From NCBI GenBank assembly GCA_949318235.1, contig OX439132.1, positions 43,331,331 through 43,395,330 of the forward strand: DNA of 64,000 nucleotides, read 5' to 3'. Of the stretch, positions 1-13,916 are shown piece by piece; position 1 is the stretch's first letter; each line of letters starts with the position of its first letter. The notes beneath the pieces were generated by a model. It was not told the DNA's origin and did not search any database. It was given only the letters and a program-made list of their open reading frames with translations. The stretch is from Ecdyonurus torrentis (taxonomy: Eukaryota > Arthropoda > Insecta > Ephemeroptera > Heptageniidae). Position numbers and translations under genes: made by a program.

Positions 1-243
1 AAAAGGATTGAAATGAATATATATTGAAAACCATAAGGGTTGTTAATTAAATGGGCATGGCAAAGAAAAACTTGCACATTTTTTTTCTATCGGTGGGTGG
101 TGGTTTCATCCTAATAGCCTATAAAAAGTCACGGATATATTCAAATTTAGTTTCTTTCAATAGTCTGTATGTTGCTGTAAGTAACCTATGTCTTCAAAAC
201 AACAACAACTTACGTATATAAATACATTAGCAGAATAAACATT
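1..243. other. AT-rich non-coding DNA
   Basis: No ORF, RNA gene or repeat recognised before the first MITE. Confidence 0.5.
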
Positions 244-247
244 TTAA

Positions 248-558
248 AAGCGTAGAACACCTTGAACAAAAAAAGTTGTGCAATATCCTAACAAACCTGA
301 AAATTAACGTTGATTTGGCCGGAGTCATTGATTTCTAAATTATTTTCCATTCACAAAATGCCACTGGCGGTCACTGACGTCACAGCTCGCCCGGTTTACG
401 TGCGCGTTAAACAAGCGAGCTGTGACGTCAGTGACCGCCAGTGGCATTTTATGTGAATGGAAAATAAATTAGAAATCAATGACTCCGGCCAAATCAACGT
501 TAATTTTCAGGTTTGTTGGGATATTACACAACTTTTTTGTTCAAGGTGTTCTACGCCT
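248..558. mobile_element. TTAA-target fold-back MITE, family 1, copy 1
   Basis: A 311-bp near-perfect palindrome whose ends read AAGCGTAGAACAC and GTGTTCTACGCCT. It is bounded by TTAA on both sides (244-247 and 559-562), the target duplication used by piggyBac- and Kolobok-type transposases. Each arm holds a GGCGGTCACTGACGTCAC-type block containing the CRE octamer TGACGTCA. There is no coding capacity. A second copy with the same ends and TTAA flanks lies at 37828-38127. Confidence 0.88.
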
Positions 559-562
559 TTAA

Positions 563-2398
563 GTTTGGGCTGGCAAATATCTATGTATAGTAATTGATAT
601 AGTCATTATAACCATCTCTATTATTAAAGCTTTATAAAAGTTATATTCTAAATTATAATAGACTGATAGCAACTAAAAGTGTATTATATTATAACAACAA
701 CAAAAAAGGTAAATTTAATCATTGTGTTGTTAAATATTCATACAGTTACTTTGTGTATACAAGATAATATTAATTTTAACAACATCGCTTCATACTTTTT
801 TTTTTCTCCCAGTCTACCTTGTTTGATTTTCTTCTTCAGATAACAAGCTTCTGAATGAATGCGGAACAAATTATCTAGATTAATCAATGACTTTTTTATG
901 TTAATTTGATTAACCTACTGTACGATTTGTTTACATACTGTATAGCCATAATGCGTTTTTTTTTTTTTTTTGTTGTTGTTGTTAGTATAATATAATTATT
1001 TATTTCCTTTGTATCGTACTCAATACATACATAGCAATTTTTAAATGAATCCTGTACTTATAAAAATAATAATAATAAATAAATAAAAAATCCTCATTAT
1101 TATACAAATTGGGGGGACAACTTATAAAGTAGGCAACCTGTTTTACAATTTCTATAGACCTTAATTTCATGACCAAAAATTTCCTATTTTTCAAATTTTT
1201 AACCCATTTGTGAGGGTAAAATACACAGAAAACATAAATTTAAGTAATTATTCAGTTACATAAATGTAACTCTTCACTACAAACCAATAACTTGTTAGAA
1301 AAAAGTTAAAACAGAAACTCGTTAGTATAAACGTAATTTCTTCAGCGGTAAATAGTTAGATCTTTAAATCTTAAAAATTTTTGTATATATATCTAACGAA
1401 TTTATTATAAAAAAAAATTCAACATTATATTATAGCTCTGTATAGTTACTTTTTTTACGTGAAGGGTTAAAGGATATAGTATGGGTGTTTGTTTGTTTTA
1501 GATGTATATGTATGATGGTCCCATCTCATGACTTATCTTTTTGTTTTGAATAGCAGGATCACTTTAAGATTTTCTGTTAGCGGTGGTTAATCAGACATTA
1601 AATTAGAATCAATTGTTTGGATTAAAACGAGAGGTTTTACGTCTGATTTCGCGCAATAAAAACCTTTAATTATTTTTATTAATCATGGTTGGGAGAGAAT
1701 CCCTAATTTTCTATTCTTTTGCATTGCAGGACTATCAATTTTGAGAAAACTAAGTTGCAGTTAAAACAAAGAAATTTAAATGACTCATACTAGATGGAAT
1801 TTTACAGTGCTCAATAATAGCCGTTAATTATTATTATATTACATGTTTTAATAAATAAATAATGTCACACATATCTATATACTTTAAAACACATACTTTC
1901 ATGTCTATATACTATATAGTTTCTATTTCTATAGAAAGAGAAAAAATATTTTTATTATATATTTCCACTCCATGTAACTTTCATATTATATATTTATGTA
2001 TATTTGATTCATATACATTGATTGCAATGCAGGTTGACTTTGTGAAGATTTTCTTGTGAACATTTCCTGGTTCATTGAAATTGATTTATAATCAGATTAT
2101 TTTAGTTGAGTAGAGTAGAGCAGGGGAGAATGCCAACCAGCACAAGCATCAGGTGAAATTGCTTGTGATTTTATTTTTTTGTATTTTTACAACACCTCAC
2201 TATAGTAACAGCTTGCCTGCCTACTTGGCAACTAAACTTATACATCTTTATCTCAGCTGATCAAGTAACAATTGCAACCTGTTTCATATGTCATCAGCAT
2301 CACATCTTTTTTTACACCTCACACTTACATTAATGCAACTTGAGTTTAATTGTAAAATGTAGAATTATGTATAATTGAAAACTTGTATATTATATATC
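563..2398. other. AT-rich non-coding DNA
   Basis: Short homopolymers and AT-rich sequence. Open frames here are under 70 codons, of low complexity, and not supported as genes. Confidence 0.5.
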
Positions 2399-3209
2399 GA
2401 TGTTGTATAGCGGGAAATACGTGTATCTCGTTTTTTATTCCGTGAAGCAAAATGTGTATCTCGTTTTTTATCAACGTGAAGCAAAATGTGTATCTCGTTT
2501 TTTGTATCAACGTGAAGCAAAATGTGTATCTCGTTTTTTATCAACGTGAAGCAAAATGTGTATCTCGTTTTATTTATCAACGTAAAGCAAAATGTGTATC
2601 TCGTTTTATTTATCAACGTGAAGCAAAATGTGTATCTCGTTTTATTTATCAACGTGAAGCAAAATGTGTATCTCGTTTTATTTATCAACGTGAAGCAAAA
2701 TGTGTATCTCGTTTTATTTATCAACGTGAAGCAAAATGTGTATCTCGTTTTATTTATCAACGTGAAGCAAAATGTGTATCTCGTTTTTTATCACAGCAAG
2801 CAAAATGTGTTGCTCGTTTTTTTTTTATCAACGTGAAGCAAAATTTGTATCTCGTTTTTTATCTCGTGAAGCAAAATATGTATCTCTTTTTTTATCAACG
2901 TGAAGCAAAATGTGTATCTCGTGTTTTTTTGTCACAGCAAGCAAAATGTGGATCTCGTTTTTTAATCACGTGAAGCAAAATATGTATCTTTTTAATCAAA
3001 GTGAAACAAAATGTGTATCTCTTTTTTAACGGCTATCAAAATGTGTATCTTGTTTTTTTCACGACAAGAAAATGTGTAACACGGAGCGTCATTTACATTA
3101 CATTCAGAAACGATTTACACATTTTGTTTTCCATGATAAAAAAGCAAGATACACATTTTGCTTGCCATAACAAAATAACGAGATACACATAAATTTCGCT
3201 ACACCATCG
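2399..3209. repeat. 36-bp minisatellite with inverted ends
   Basis: About twenty tandem copies of a 34-36 bp unit built on GTGAAGCAAAATGTGTATCT. Copies at 2545-2800 are nearly identical and copies towards 3100 are degenerate. The outer ends are inverted relative to each other: CGATGTTGTATAGCG at the left matches the complement of CGCTACACCATCG at the right. At 3135-3190 the unit also appears in reverse orientation. This suggests a fold-back element that expanded internally rather than a simple minisatellite. Long open frames on both strands here only reflect the 36-bp (12-codon) period. Confidence 0.8.
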
Positions 3210-5447
3210 TTATAATATATTACATAGGCGAGAAGATAAATGCAATTACATGTGAAAATTTATAAATTTGTTTAAAAACACATTTTATACAATATACGGA
3301 TTTATTGATAATTTTGTAGTACACTTCAAAATAATTACAACGAGAATACTTGTTCTCTTGGAGATGATATAATGAAAGCTTAGCTCTGTACAACTTTACT
3401 TATACTTGCGGTTTATATAGAAACCATGAGAAATATTTCATATATAATAATCATGATTAAACTTTAAGATATATATTTTTCAATGACATAATTAGATAAT
3501 TTGGGCAATAAGAACAGGCGCCAGAAAAGAAAGAGAGAAATAAAATAAGTACTAAAAAAAATATATATAAGGAACAACAATTAAAGTAACTGAAGCAAGA
3601 GGAAGAGCCTCCTTTCCCAAGTTGATAATTATTGACAAGAACATGAGAGCTATAAAAACGTGATTTTGTTGTCTGTGTTGCTTTTTTTTTATATACAATA
3701 ACACTTAACTTTTAACAGAGCGTGTCTTCAATTAAATCTAAGCTCCTCAATGTCAGATTAAAACTGTGTAGCGCAGATCATAGTTCACGATTAAAACTTT
3801 TAAGTTATATAAACAAAAGAAAAATAAAATGGTACGATATACGATGTAAACAATAAGAATAACATTTTTAAAAACATGCTTCAAGCGTTATTCAAAGAAT
3901 TATATTTTAATTGTTTTAATATTTTGAGATAAATGTTATATTTTATAGTGTGTGTAGCGGTGTATACTTTGAGGATAATAATTTGCAATGTTTGTGTACT
4001 TTTTAGAGTCGGTCCTTTCTGCTGTATATATATGGAAAATTTTCCTCTGTTTTTTCATAAACGCATTTCTTTATATATAATCAAGCTCATTTAGTTTAAA
4101 ATATTTTTTTAAATAATACTTAATAGCCCATTTCTAAGAAACCTAAAAGTTAAAGTTTTCAACAATATTATAACTTTTTTTTTCTCCTTTAAAATTTCAA
4201 AAACTATTTACTTTGTCAGTTACTTGAATATAAACGAAGGGTTTAAAAGACCAAAATAGCTCGCCTTCAACTTTTGTTTCAATTATGGTAACACGCATTA
4301 CTAAAAATATGTATATAATAACAAAAGATGGTATATGAAATAAGAATGGAATTTTTTTAATTAAATATTATATAGAGAGGGTGAATTCTCTCTAACAAAT
4401 ATGCATCACTTTCTTTCGTCTCCTCCACCCTCACCCTCTCCCTCTATATACAACACCACATGGCAGCTTGCGCACGATAGGAAGTATTTGAGTCCTTCAC
4501 TCACCATATACTATATATTATACAGTATGTGTACACGCGAGAACGAAGGTCACATCAATAATTACACCTACACTTCAGAACTGACTGCAATGACGTAATT
4601 ATACTTAATATTTACATATATAATTATATATGTAGCTGCTTCAAAGTCAAAGGAATCACAAACTGAGGCACACAAAATATTACTTGACTAAAAAAAACTC
4701 GCGAGAACAAAAAACCAGAACTTAAAATTTAATAGGCAATTCATTTTGATCGTTCTTTTGCAGTTTTTTTTTATAACACATTCTACTGCAAATTGGCAAA
4801 AATAATTAAATTTATAAGTATTTATATATTTTTAGAATATTGCGGTATTACAACAGTACGTACTAACATAACGAGTATAGGACACATTTTGCAGATGTTA
4901 TCCAACTCAACATTTTTTTTAATTTTATAAACAATTATAAATTACACTAATTAAATTTTGTAACCATGGACGATAATAGTTCTAAGTAAAATTTAACAAT
5001 TTTTACAGTCTACGCAGAAATTAAATAAATTCAAATTAGATCAGCAAATTTTTGCTAAAACAGCAAAAACTTTAATATTTCGCCACGCATCAGCGTAATT
5101 TTGGCTGAGTTTTGGCTGTGGATATTTTATCGGAAAAACGTCAAGCTATATAGAACGTTTTACCACCCTCGGGCTTGCTTGCTCTCATGGTAAAACTGTA
5201 AAAACTGCGTTGACAGTAAAGTGAGGTCGACATGCAATTCTCATTGCGAATTTAAAATGTCAAGTTACGCATTGTCCATTCTTCATTGTATATATAAAGG
5301 AGGGGGAGGAAATGTCAATTTTGTGATGGAAACATAGGAATTGTGAAGTCAAACATCGAATGTGACAAGTTGGAAAAGTCTGGCTTAACACAAAATTAAC
5401 TATATATTTAATTTCAGAATCTATATATAATTATGCTATTATAGTAT
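3210..5447. other. AT-rich non-coding DNA
   Basis: Nothing gene-like. A CT-rich, slightly GC-richer patch (4385-4450) follows an (AT)-rich tract, and a patch of near-average GC lies at 5100-5260. No repeat partner was noticed for either. Confidence 0.45.
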
Positions 5448-5816
5448 TAGGGCTTGTACAGACTAATAGATTTTTTTTTTTTTTTTTTTTTTTGCCTTTA
5501 CTCTAAGGAAGGCAATATAGAGTAAAATTTTACATGACAAAGTGTGTACCTTTTGGGTCTCTAGACCCTGGCCAAAACAAGGTTGTTCCTGCCAAAAGCT
5601 GTATCCGCGGTCCTAAACCAATCAGAGAGAGTGTTATAAACCTACTAGCCAATCACAGTTGACTTTACATTATTAATTACACTGTATCCGCTCGAACTAG
5701 TATTGGGAGAAGTGTATTATATAATTACATGCTTAGGGCTTGTAAAGACTCTATAACAGAACAATTTAATATTTGCCTTTACTCTTTGTAAGGCAATAGA
5801 GTAAAATTTTACATGA

Positions 5817-5819
<3 letters not shown>
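5448..5819 (+). repeat. Direct ~90-bp duplication flanking a CCAAT-containing segment
   Basis: Segment 5448-5541 is repeated in direct orientation at 5734-5819. Both begin TAGGGCTTGTA and end near GTAAAATTTTACATGACA. The intervening stretch has two CCAAT motifs about 31 bp apart (5618-5622 and 5649-5653). Poly-T tracts lie inside the first copy and after the second. It could be a small direct-repeat element or a local duplication. Confidence 0.55.
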
Positions 5820-5848
<29 letters not shown>

Positions 5849-6423
5849 GCCTATATAAATAAATAATTAATTATTTTTATTGATGTTTTACCCAAACCTA
5901 GATAATTATATAGCTTATTAGTTTATAGAGTTACATAAAAATAACAGAGTCAAAAAAAATTCGTATAATATATATTATTATATATTATAGAACCAATAAT
6001 GGATGATATTGTTATTTACCACTATTGAATATGCATTTAAAGCAATGAAGCATTTCCATTACAAATTTGCCTTTGATTTGAAAGAACAAGTGAATGAATA
6101 TATAAATGTTAAAGAAAAAGTAACATCAGCAGGAATTATAGTATAATATTTAAACTAACAAGAAATGTTAAACTTTCTTTACATGGTATATATGCAGTAC
6201 TTTTTTATTATTTGTTATTTTTTACGTTTTAGGTTTGAAAATTTGTCTCAAAATTAAATGTGTGAATTTGATGTTAGAAAGTAAAATTTTATTGCCAAAG
6301 TTGCAGACAGGCAATAAAATGTAACTTTTCAACTCATGATATTTACATATAGGACTTATGTATATATTCTTAGACTTTTCTATCGATCTTTTATACTTCA
6401 TATATTGCGAGGGGGTGGGACAC

Positions 6424-6426
<3 letters not shown>
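5820..6426. other. AT-rich non-coding DNA
   Basis: Poly-T tract at about 5820-5848, then featureless AT-rich sequence. Confidence 0.45.

Positions 6427-6500
<74 letters not shown>
6427..6500. repeat. (CT)n microsatellite
   Basis: Uninterrupted CT dinucleotides over about 74 bp. The Ser-Leu and Arg-Glu open frames over it are artefacts of the repeat. Confidence 0.95.
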
Positions 6501-6503
<3 letters not shown>

Positions 6504-7074
6504 TGTTACTATATCGTAATTCAAACTCAATAACTAAACTGATGTAAGAGCTACATTAACAAGACTTCTATTTTGTAATAAAATTTCAAGAGCTCTATCT
6601 TTTTTTTTTCTCATATACAGTATACTTTATCTTTATTTCTTATTTAAAAGTATAAAATGCTCTCAAATATGTTTTTAAAATGAGTATAATAAAAGTTAAG
6701 TACTTTTTATGAGTTAGTTACAAAGCTTTTAAAAATATAATTTATTTTATATATATTAATATAAAGCATTATTAAATAAATTAATATACATAAACTATTT
6801 TTTTATAATTAACTCAAAAATAGTTAAAATGGTGAAATATTTATACTTAATATTTATTGACTATTTTATGAATTAGGATACCATGATAATTAATTATGCA
6901 ATTACCTAGAAAAGAGTCAAAGTAATTAATTGAACGTATGATAAGTCCCATTATCTCTGTATTTATATGGAGGCATGTAAAATGTATAATTTAATTAAAC
7001 AATGACCTCATAGAAAGCTAAAAACAATTACATGTTGATTTTATATTGTATACTGTACAGACAATTTAAGAAAC

Positions 7075-7107
7075 CTTTAAAAGGAGTTGCGCACACTCCT
7101 TTTAAAG
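7075..7107. repeat. Perfect 13-bp hairpin
   Basis: CTTTAAAAGGAGT and its exact complement flank a 7-nt loop, TGCGCAC. There is no U-run or adjacent gene, so I do not call it a terminator. It could be a MITE remnant. Confidence 0.6.
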
Positions 7108-7295
7108 AAAATCAATCGTAAATGGTTTTCTTAAACCTACGTATTAAAAACAGTTGAGTATGTCTTTCACTTTTTTCATAAAGCATTCATGATGTTCTTT
7201 TTTTTTCCTTTTCGGTGAGAGAATAAGAACAATTTTATTGACCCAGGCAGGTCATTGTAACATTTTCTATTATACACAATAGTATTATATATATA

Positions 7296-7823
<528 letters not shown>

Positions 7824-8373
7824 CATTATACAATCTCCATTTCGAGGATCAAACTGAACCTCAGCTATAGAAACCTTTTGCTTAATTAATTGTAAGTCAA
7901 ACTATGCACATGTAAATTTAGAATAACCATCATATAAACCCCAAAATTTTAATTAATCTAGCTCCTTGTAATATATCCACTTGCAACACTCCCTTTTGTA
8001 CAATTCATGTTATTCAAATGTAAAAGGGAGCGCTCTAAAAAATAACAAAATTGTACATTTCTATCTACTTTTGTTTTGTATATAACATAGGAAGGAACAA
8101 AAAAACATGCAGTAAATCATTTTTATATTTCATAATATCCCGCTTGAACATCCCTAACGTTTACTATACACCGTGGCCATTGTTCCATGAGATTTATTAT
8201 CATAATGTGTTTCATCACAAAACTAAGGTGGCAGCGTATATAGAGAAGGGAGATTTCTATACCGCAAGATTAACTTTAATAAATAATATGCAAGTTAAAG
8301 TTACCATCATAATTTGAGTCAATTTTACACTGAAAAAAAAAGGATAGCAGGTATAATCCCGAACTTCATAAAG
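7824..8373. other. AT-rich non-coding DNA
   Basis: No supported feature. An 88-codon open frame at 8051-8317 has no recognisable domain and no splice or polyA context. Confidence 0.4.
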
Positions 8374-8493
8374 TTAACATCAAAGCCGATGCCGCTTTCT
8401 AAAAAATTCATTCATGATTTGGCAATGCTGCTCTTACCTAACAATGTATTTTCTACACTTTTCTTTAGAAATCGGTATCATCTTTGGTGTTAA
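8374..8493. repeat. Short imperfect inverted repeat
   Basis: About 30 bp at 8374-8403 (TTAACATCAAAGCCGATGCC onward) is inverted, with mismatches, at 8464-8493. It abuts the next fold-back and may be part of one nested element. Confidence 0.5.
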
Positions 8494-8513
8494 CATTATG
8501 GTGTCCGCGAGTG

Positions 8514-8730
8514 TACATAAATCCTGTGCATTGCAATAGGTAAAGATAAGCCTGGAACAGGTATTGATATACTACAATAATATCTAATTCAGGTAAAACA
8601 TATACTACAATAAAGGTGTGTCTCACCTAGATTAAGATGATAATGTCACCTGATGAATTAAGTGACATTGTATTAGTATCAGGATAGTTCCAGGATAATT
8701 TTACCTATTGCAATTTACATGATTTATATA
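8514..8730. mobile_element. Fold-back MITE family 2, copy 1
   Basis: Inverted arms begin TACATAAATC at the left and end GATTTATATA at the right, with inner ATTGCAATAGGTAAA and TTTACCTATTGCAAT. The centre (GATATACTACAATAATAT, AAAGGTGTGTCTCACCTA) matches the element at 13917-14108, so the two define a dispersed family. No target duplication could be fixed. Confidence 0.7.
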
Positions 8731-9523
8731 CCTGCCGTAAGTATGATGCCATAATTATTTAGCAGTTAATAATGTTAAATATAATTAATCTGGAATCGGA
8801 CAACATTTACTATACATTTAATTGTGTTTTTGTTGTATGTATAATGTTGTGTTTTGACTTGACTTTGTTCTACTATGTAAAGACATCAATCTTATAACTT
8901 ATCTTATAAGTATATAATATTTTCTTCCCCATGTATCTGGAATAGCATACAATTATACAAACAAAATTGTGTTGCATAATATTGGGGGGTGGGAGTACGG
9001 TAATTTATGACTTTTTAATATTCAGTTTAAGTTTACTATTTATACCTAAAGAATTTCAGAGAGAAAGTCATTAAATTTCACTTCCATTTTTTCCCCAATA
9101 ATAACAGTACAAATTGATATTTTTTCACCAATAAATTCCTTTAAAAAAAATCAAAGTAAACGTGCTAGTTTCCAGGACATGCAGTTAGTATTATTTATTA
9201 TGTGGTTAAAACATTAGACCTATGATACCAATTATTTAATTTTATTAGACTGGCATGAAGATCAACTGCAAACTAAAATGAAAAACCACAAAGTATAATC
9301 TCTTCTCTATAATATAATATAATACAAACTTCTCTGCAGTTTTTTACTACGATATAATTATCCAAATGTCTTCATTAGTAATAATATAGTGCTGAAGTTT
9401 TGTATAGAGAGAGAGAGGAAGAAAAGTTGGGTATAAAAGTTATAATTTGAATATGTATTTATTTAAAACAGTTGTATAAAAAGTTTATAATAATATTTAA
9501 GTTTAATCTGAAACTCTGAGAGC

Positions 9524-9554
<31 letters not shown>

Positions 9555-11796
9555 CTTTTGCTCCAGAGTTTGTACGTGAGAATATTTAAAGTGAAAACAA
9601 TGCTTGATGCTTGGGATTCTATAATTTGAATGCTGAATTAAACTTCATTTTTCATATTATACAGTAACAGTCGAGACTTTGATGGAGTTCTGTAAAGCTT
9701 CAGTCATGTGTGGAAATAAAATCCAGATTAAATATGTCATCACCATGCAAGTTAATTACTTCTACATCTGGTCTGGACTTGGCGAGAGACAAAAAAATCA
9801 TCAAGGAAATTGATTAAGACGTTGATTGCTATATACGAGATGAGAAATTATACAAACTTTTCTCTCTCTCTCTCTCTCTCTCTCTGCTTTTTTTATAAAA
9901 AAATATTTGGGTTGTGATTTCATAAGTTATATAAAAATACACTTCATTTCATCAGATCAGATTCTTATCAAATATCAATCTAGTTTAACAAGATATTGCG
10001 AAAAGTAATTGAATACGATTTAAAAAAAATACGTATCATAAAGTTTTTACAATTAACAAGTAAAATTTACCGTAAACTTCATTTTAACGCAGATATTAAA
10101 TGAAAAAGTACCTCAGATGAGAAAATATGATCATAACAGTATAAATAATAAAAGGGTATAATAGTCTAAAATTTGTTAAAAAAAAAAGTGTGTGTAAAAT
10201 TTTAAAAACAAACATTTTAACTTTTGAAATTAAAAAAAAAGAAAAAAAATCAATGCTACAGTATACCAACGATGAAAATTGTTAAAAATATTATAAGCTT
10301 AAAATTCACTTTAAAGTGTGTTTCCCTCATTTAAATTTTTCCGGAATCACTGTTAGTTTTCTCAAGAATTGCAAAAAACGTGTTTCTCCTCATAATGTTA
10401 AATTAAGGGTCCTTTTTCTAGCGCGCCTTTGATTTGTATACTACGTCACCGCCGGTAAGAGACATTGTTTCATTATATAATTACGCATAAATACCAAAAC
10501 ATACACTTGAATGACAAAGCTAATCTTATTTTAAAATTGTATGAATCAGAATATGGTAATACAAACGCAAAGTACCAAGTGGTACTATACACATTATAAT
10601 ACTATGTAAACGATTTTTATGTATATATACGTGAGGGTTTGGTTCAGTGATTAATGTATAAATCTGGTCTCTGGTTGGCGCACCCTCTATTATATATACC
10701 CTACTCAATATGCATGTATGAAGTCGGCGTGCAAAACCTGCACATTCACGAAGTATTGATCAAACTTCTTAATAACATCAGCTCCGTGCACTACAGTTAC
10801 TGTCCTGTGCCAAAAAAAAAAAAAAAAAAAAAAATTGTAGATATTGATTCTAACTTGGCAGAGTACTCGTAAAGTAATTACATTTAACTTTATTCCATTA
10901 ACTTCCATTATTTACCAACAATTATAAGTAATTATCGTAAACAAAATTAAAAATACTCCACTAACAGTTTGCCAAGAAACTTACTATTTTTTTTTTTTTT
11001 ACTTAATTAAAAATTATAATTTTTGTTTACTATGTTTTTTTTTTCTTGTTAAAAAATATGAAAAATATTAAATAATAGAAAGTTTTAAACTTTAATGAGA
11101 ACCGTAAAAAATTTTAATTAAAATAAAAAATTCTATTTAAAAAAAAATATCTTTATATTCTGACAAGAAAAGTGAAAAGAATATATTAAGATCATTTTGA
11201 GATACTTTTTCTTATAATTTTCACAAGCAATTTTTTGTCTTCTTTTAAATGTTTAAAAAGTCAATACACGTGCCATGAATTATGAAAAAAAAAAAGGTGA
11301 CATTACAATAACAAAAGACAAGAAAAAAATATATATATATAAATTTTGCACCATTCTTATTATATTCTATTTTTAAACATTTATCCATTGTCTTTTTTTG
11401 AAAGAAAAAAAATTTGATACTATGAAGAAAAAAAACTAAAGTTCCAAAATTTTATTCATAAGATAATATAATAATAATAATAAAAGATATATGTGTAGAG
11501 GTAACAAAAGATATTTGCATTTAAATAAAGTCACCATGTAGGATCAGAAAGTTTTTAGGAAAAACTTGTTGAGATATATTTCAGTGCCACAAAGATCTCA
11601 AATGTGAAGTGTGTCTTATGTCATATGACAAAAAAGAAAAGAACTTGTTAACTAAATATAGACTTGTGAACTCATATTCATGCTTCACTGATAAAAAGAT
11701 ATTGGGTGACAAAAACTTCAGATGTCAAACTGACTGTATATAATTGTAAACTGAATATAATAATGTTCATGCATATAGCTGTCAGTTAATTTGATC
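8731..11796. other. AT-rich non-coding DNA with homopolymers
   Basis: Contains poly-T (9527-9554), a short (CT)n (about 9860-9885) and poly-A (10811-10833). No gene-like frame. Small frames around 10526-10908 overlap each other on both strands and carry homopolymers. Confidence 0.45.
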
Positions 11797-12045
11797 GACT
11801 GATATCTCGCAAAGTAGACGGTTGTGCATTATAATATTAACACAAATTAAAAAACACGATCTATTTTGAAGATTGCATGCAAATGTGGAAATTCAAATTT
11901 TAGTGTCAAATTTTGGTCAAATTAGAACCTTTTTTTAAATTAAGAAATTAATTAAATAAAGAAAGAAATTCACAAAGAATTATTGTGAAAATATAGTTCC
12001 TCTCTTAACGGTTTCTTGTCCAAGTCAGTCACACTCTTCGTTAAT
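11797..12045 (+). mobile_element. Degenerate copy of the GGTCCAAAT repeat family
   Basis: CTGATATCTCGCAAAGTAGACGG and the later GTGAAAATATAGTTCCTCT match the element at 40389-40777. The downstream CACTCTTCGTTA resembles the duplicated end at about 40950. The diagnostic GGGGGTAGG terminus is missing, so this copy is truncated or decayed. Confidence 0.55.
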
Positions 12046-13916
12046 CACGTTTTTTTTTTTTTTTTTTTTTCTTCAAGATACATCCTTAATTTTGCAATTT
12101 TGATCAAATTAATTAAATATTTTTTTATTGTATTTTGATTTACTGTGAAATTTTGAAATTGAAGGGGGGGGTGCATTATGTTATTGTACTAAACCTAGCT
12201 TCTCCATTGTCTCGTCACGACAGAAATCTTATCGACAGGAACAATGGAAATCGAACACACTCGGGCCGGGTACGTAATACACAGTCTATCATTTGCCATG
12301 GCAGCCTGGAGAAACCGTGGAAACGTCTATAAGCAGGCTGATCGGTGCAATCAAATCACATGCACCTCCCAATTACTGTACTTCATAATGAGATTTATAT
12401 ATAAACATGCATCGTTTACAGTGTTGTTCTATCATACTTCACATAGACACCCAACAGAAACTCAAACCTGCACTCGGTGAGGAGTTTAGAGTTACGCGTA
12501 GCTTTGTTGAGTTCTGATAAAATATTTGGAAATTGAAAAATCCATTCTGCAATAACGTTCTGACAACTAGAGAAGTACGTTTTATATAACTTATTAAGAA
12601 AAGTTCAAAGTATAGCACCATAAGAAAACTATGTAATGAATGACAATTTGTTGCGCTTTTTTTTATTATTATTACAGAGCACCAGTCAAACAATAATTGA
12701 ATAACTGACTTGAAAATTAACTTAACTATTTTGTTTCAAACTTATTTGTAATGCCAGCACTCAACAATTAATAAAAAAAATGAAACTTCTTCAAATGAAC
12801 AGAATTGTTTTGAAATTGATGTATGGCTTAAAATTTTATGATTTTTCAATTAGATTGCACGAAAATGGTTCCCGGTGGAACTTAAATTCCATGAGAGTTT
12901 GCATTCTCTTCTTCTTGTCGGCAAAGTTAGAATGTAAAGTGTTAGAAAATAATAAATTATATAACTTGGATTTACAAAATGTAAATATTTGCCAAAAGTT
13001 ATACAATAAAATAACAAATCGATATTATGGTTCTAATATTAAAATCCAGAATTCTTTATTTTTTTATTTCTTCGGTGCTTATTTGCTATATATTTATTTT
13101 GGTAAAAAGAGAAAAACAAATAAAATAGAAACAAAGCTATTCTGAAAGTATTTGAAAAATAAACATGCAATGAAATGGCTTTTGAATTACTTTATATTGA
13201 ACAAGATTTTTTTGTTTTTTTAGCTGCAAAATGATCGAATTTTATGTTCAAAATGTGATACAAATATTCCACACAGATCTTTTTTTAATAAAAACAGCAG
13301 CTTAAACAACTGCAATGAAAAGTTAGAAAATAATACGTTTTTAGCTCTAAACTCTGTATTTTTATAGTAACTTTTGTCGACTATCACTGATCAAATACGC
13401 GATAACATTGAACAGAGCAATACAAAGAAAATCAATAAAAAAAAAGTACGCAATATCACAAAATAAGTATTTTAGGTATTATTTATTTGATACTCTTACT
13501 ATAAAACATAAAATTGGCCTCACATTTACAGCGAAAGATAATAACGAAAGAAATGTCATTTGATCCAATTTTAAGAAATGTATAGCCACAAATATAAAAA
13601 TAGATTTATAATTGGTTGTTGTGATTTTGAATGTTTAATTTTTAACTATATTAAATTTAGCTTAATTAAAAACGTCGTAAACAATTATAACGTCCTTCTA
13701 CGTGGATTTTAAAATTGCATAATCACATACACCCAATGATGCTTAAAATATTTGCAAGCCCATAAGTACGCCATAAGTGTTTAAGAAGTATATTTAAAAG
13801 GCTTCTAATGCAAAAGGTGACCTTCTCATTTTAAGTGTCACCACATAATAAAACAGAATACACGCACTTTTTTTTAAATAATACACAGGAAAAAAAAATA
13901 CTATACTAATAGCAGA
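12046..13916. other. AT-rich non-coding DNA
   Basis: A moderately GC-richer patch spans 12170-12480. A 121-codon frame at 12780-13145 (plus strand, starting MKLLQMNRIV) is Lys/Asn/Leu/Tyr-rich as expected from AT-rich DNA. It has no recognisable domain and I do not call it a gene. Confidence 0.4.

Noticed and set aside
2452..2973. 173-codon open frame and overlapping frames on both strands
   Set aside because: They exist only because the minisatellite unit is 36 bp, a multiple of three, and carries no stop. The peptide is a 12-residue repeat with no gene context.
7075..7107. Intrinsic terminator
   Set aside because: Hairpin without an adjacent gene in a eukaryotic region; a bacterial-type terminator is not meaningful here.
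12135..12480. Two overlapping plus-strand frames in a GC-richer patch
   Set aside because: They overlap in different frames, neither shows a known motif, and no splice structure is evident.
12780..13145. 121-codon plus-strand frame
   Set aside because: Composition typical of chance frames in AT-rich DNA; no recognisable domain or regulatory context.
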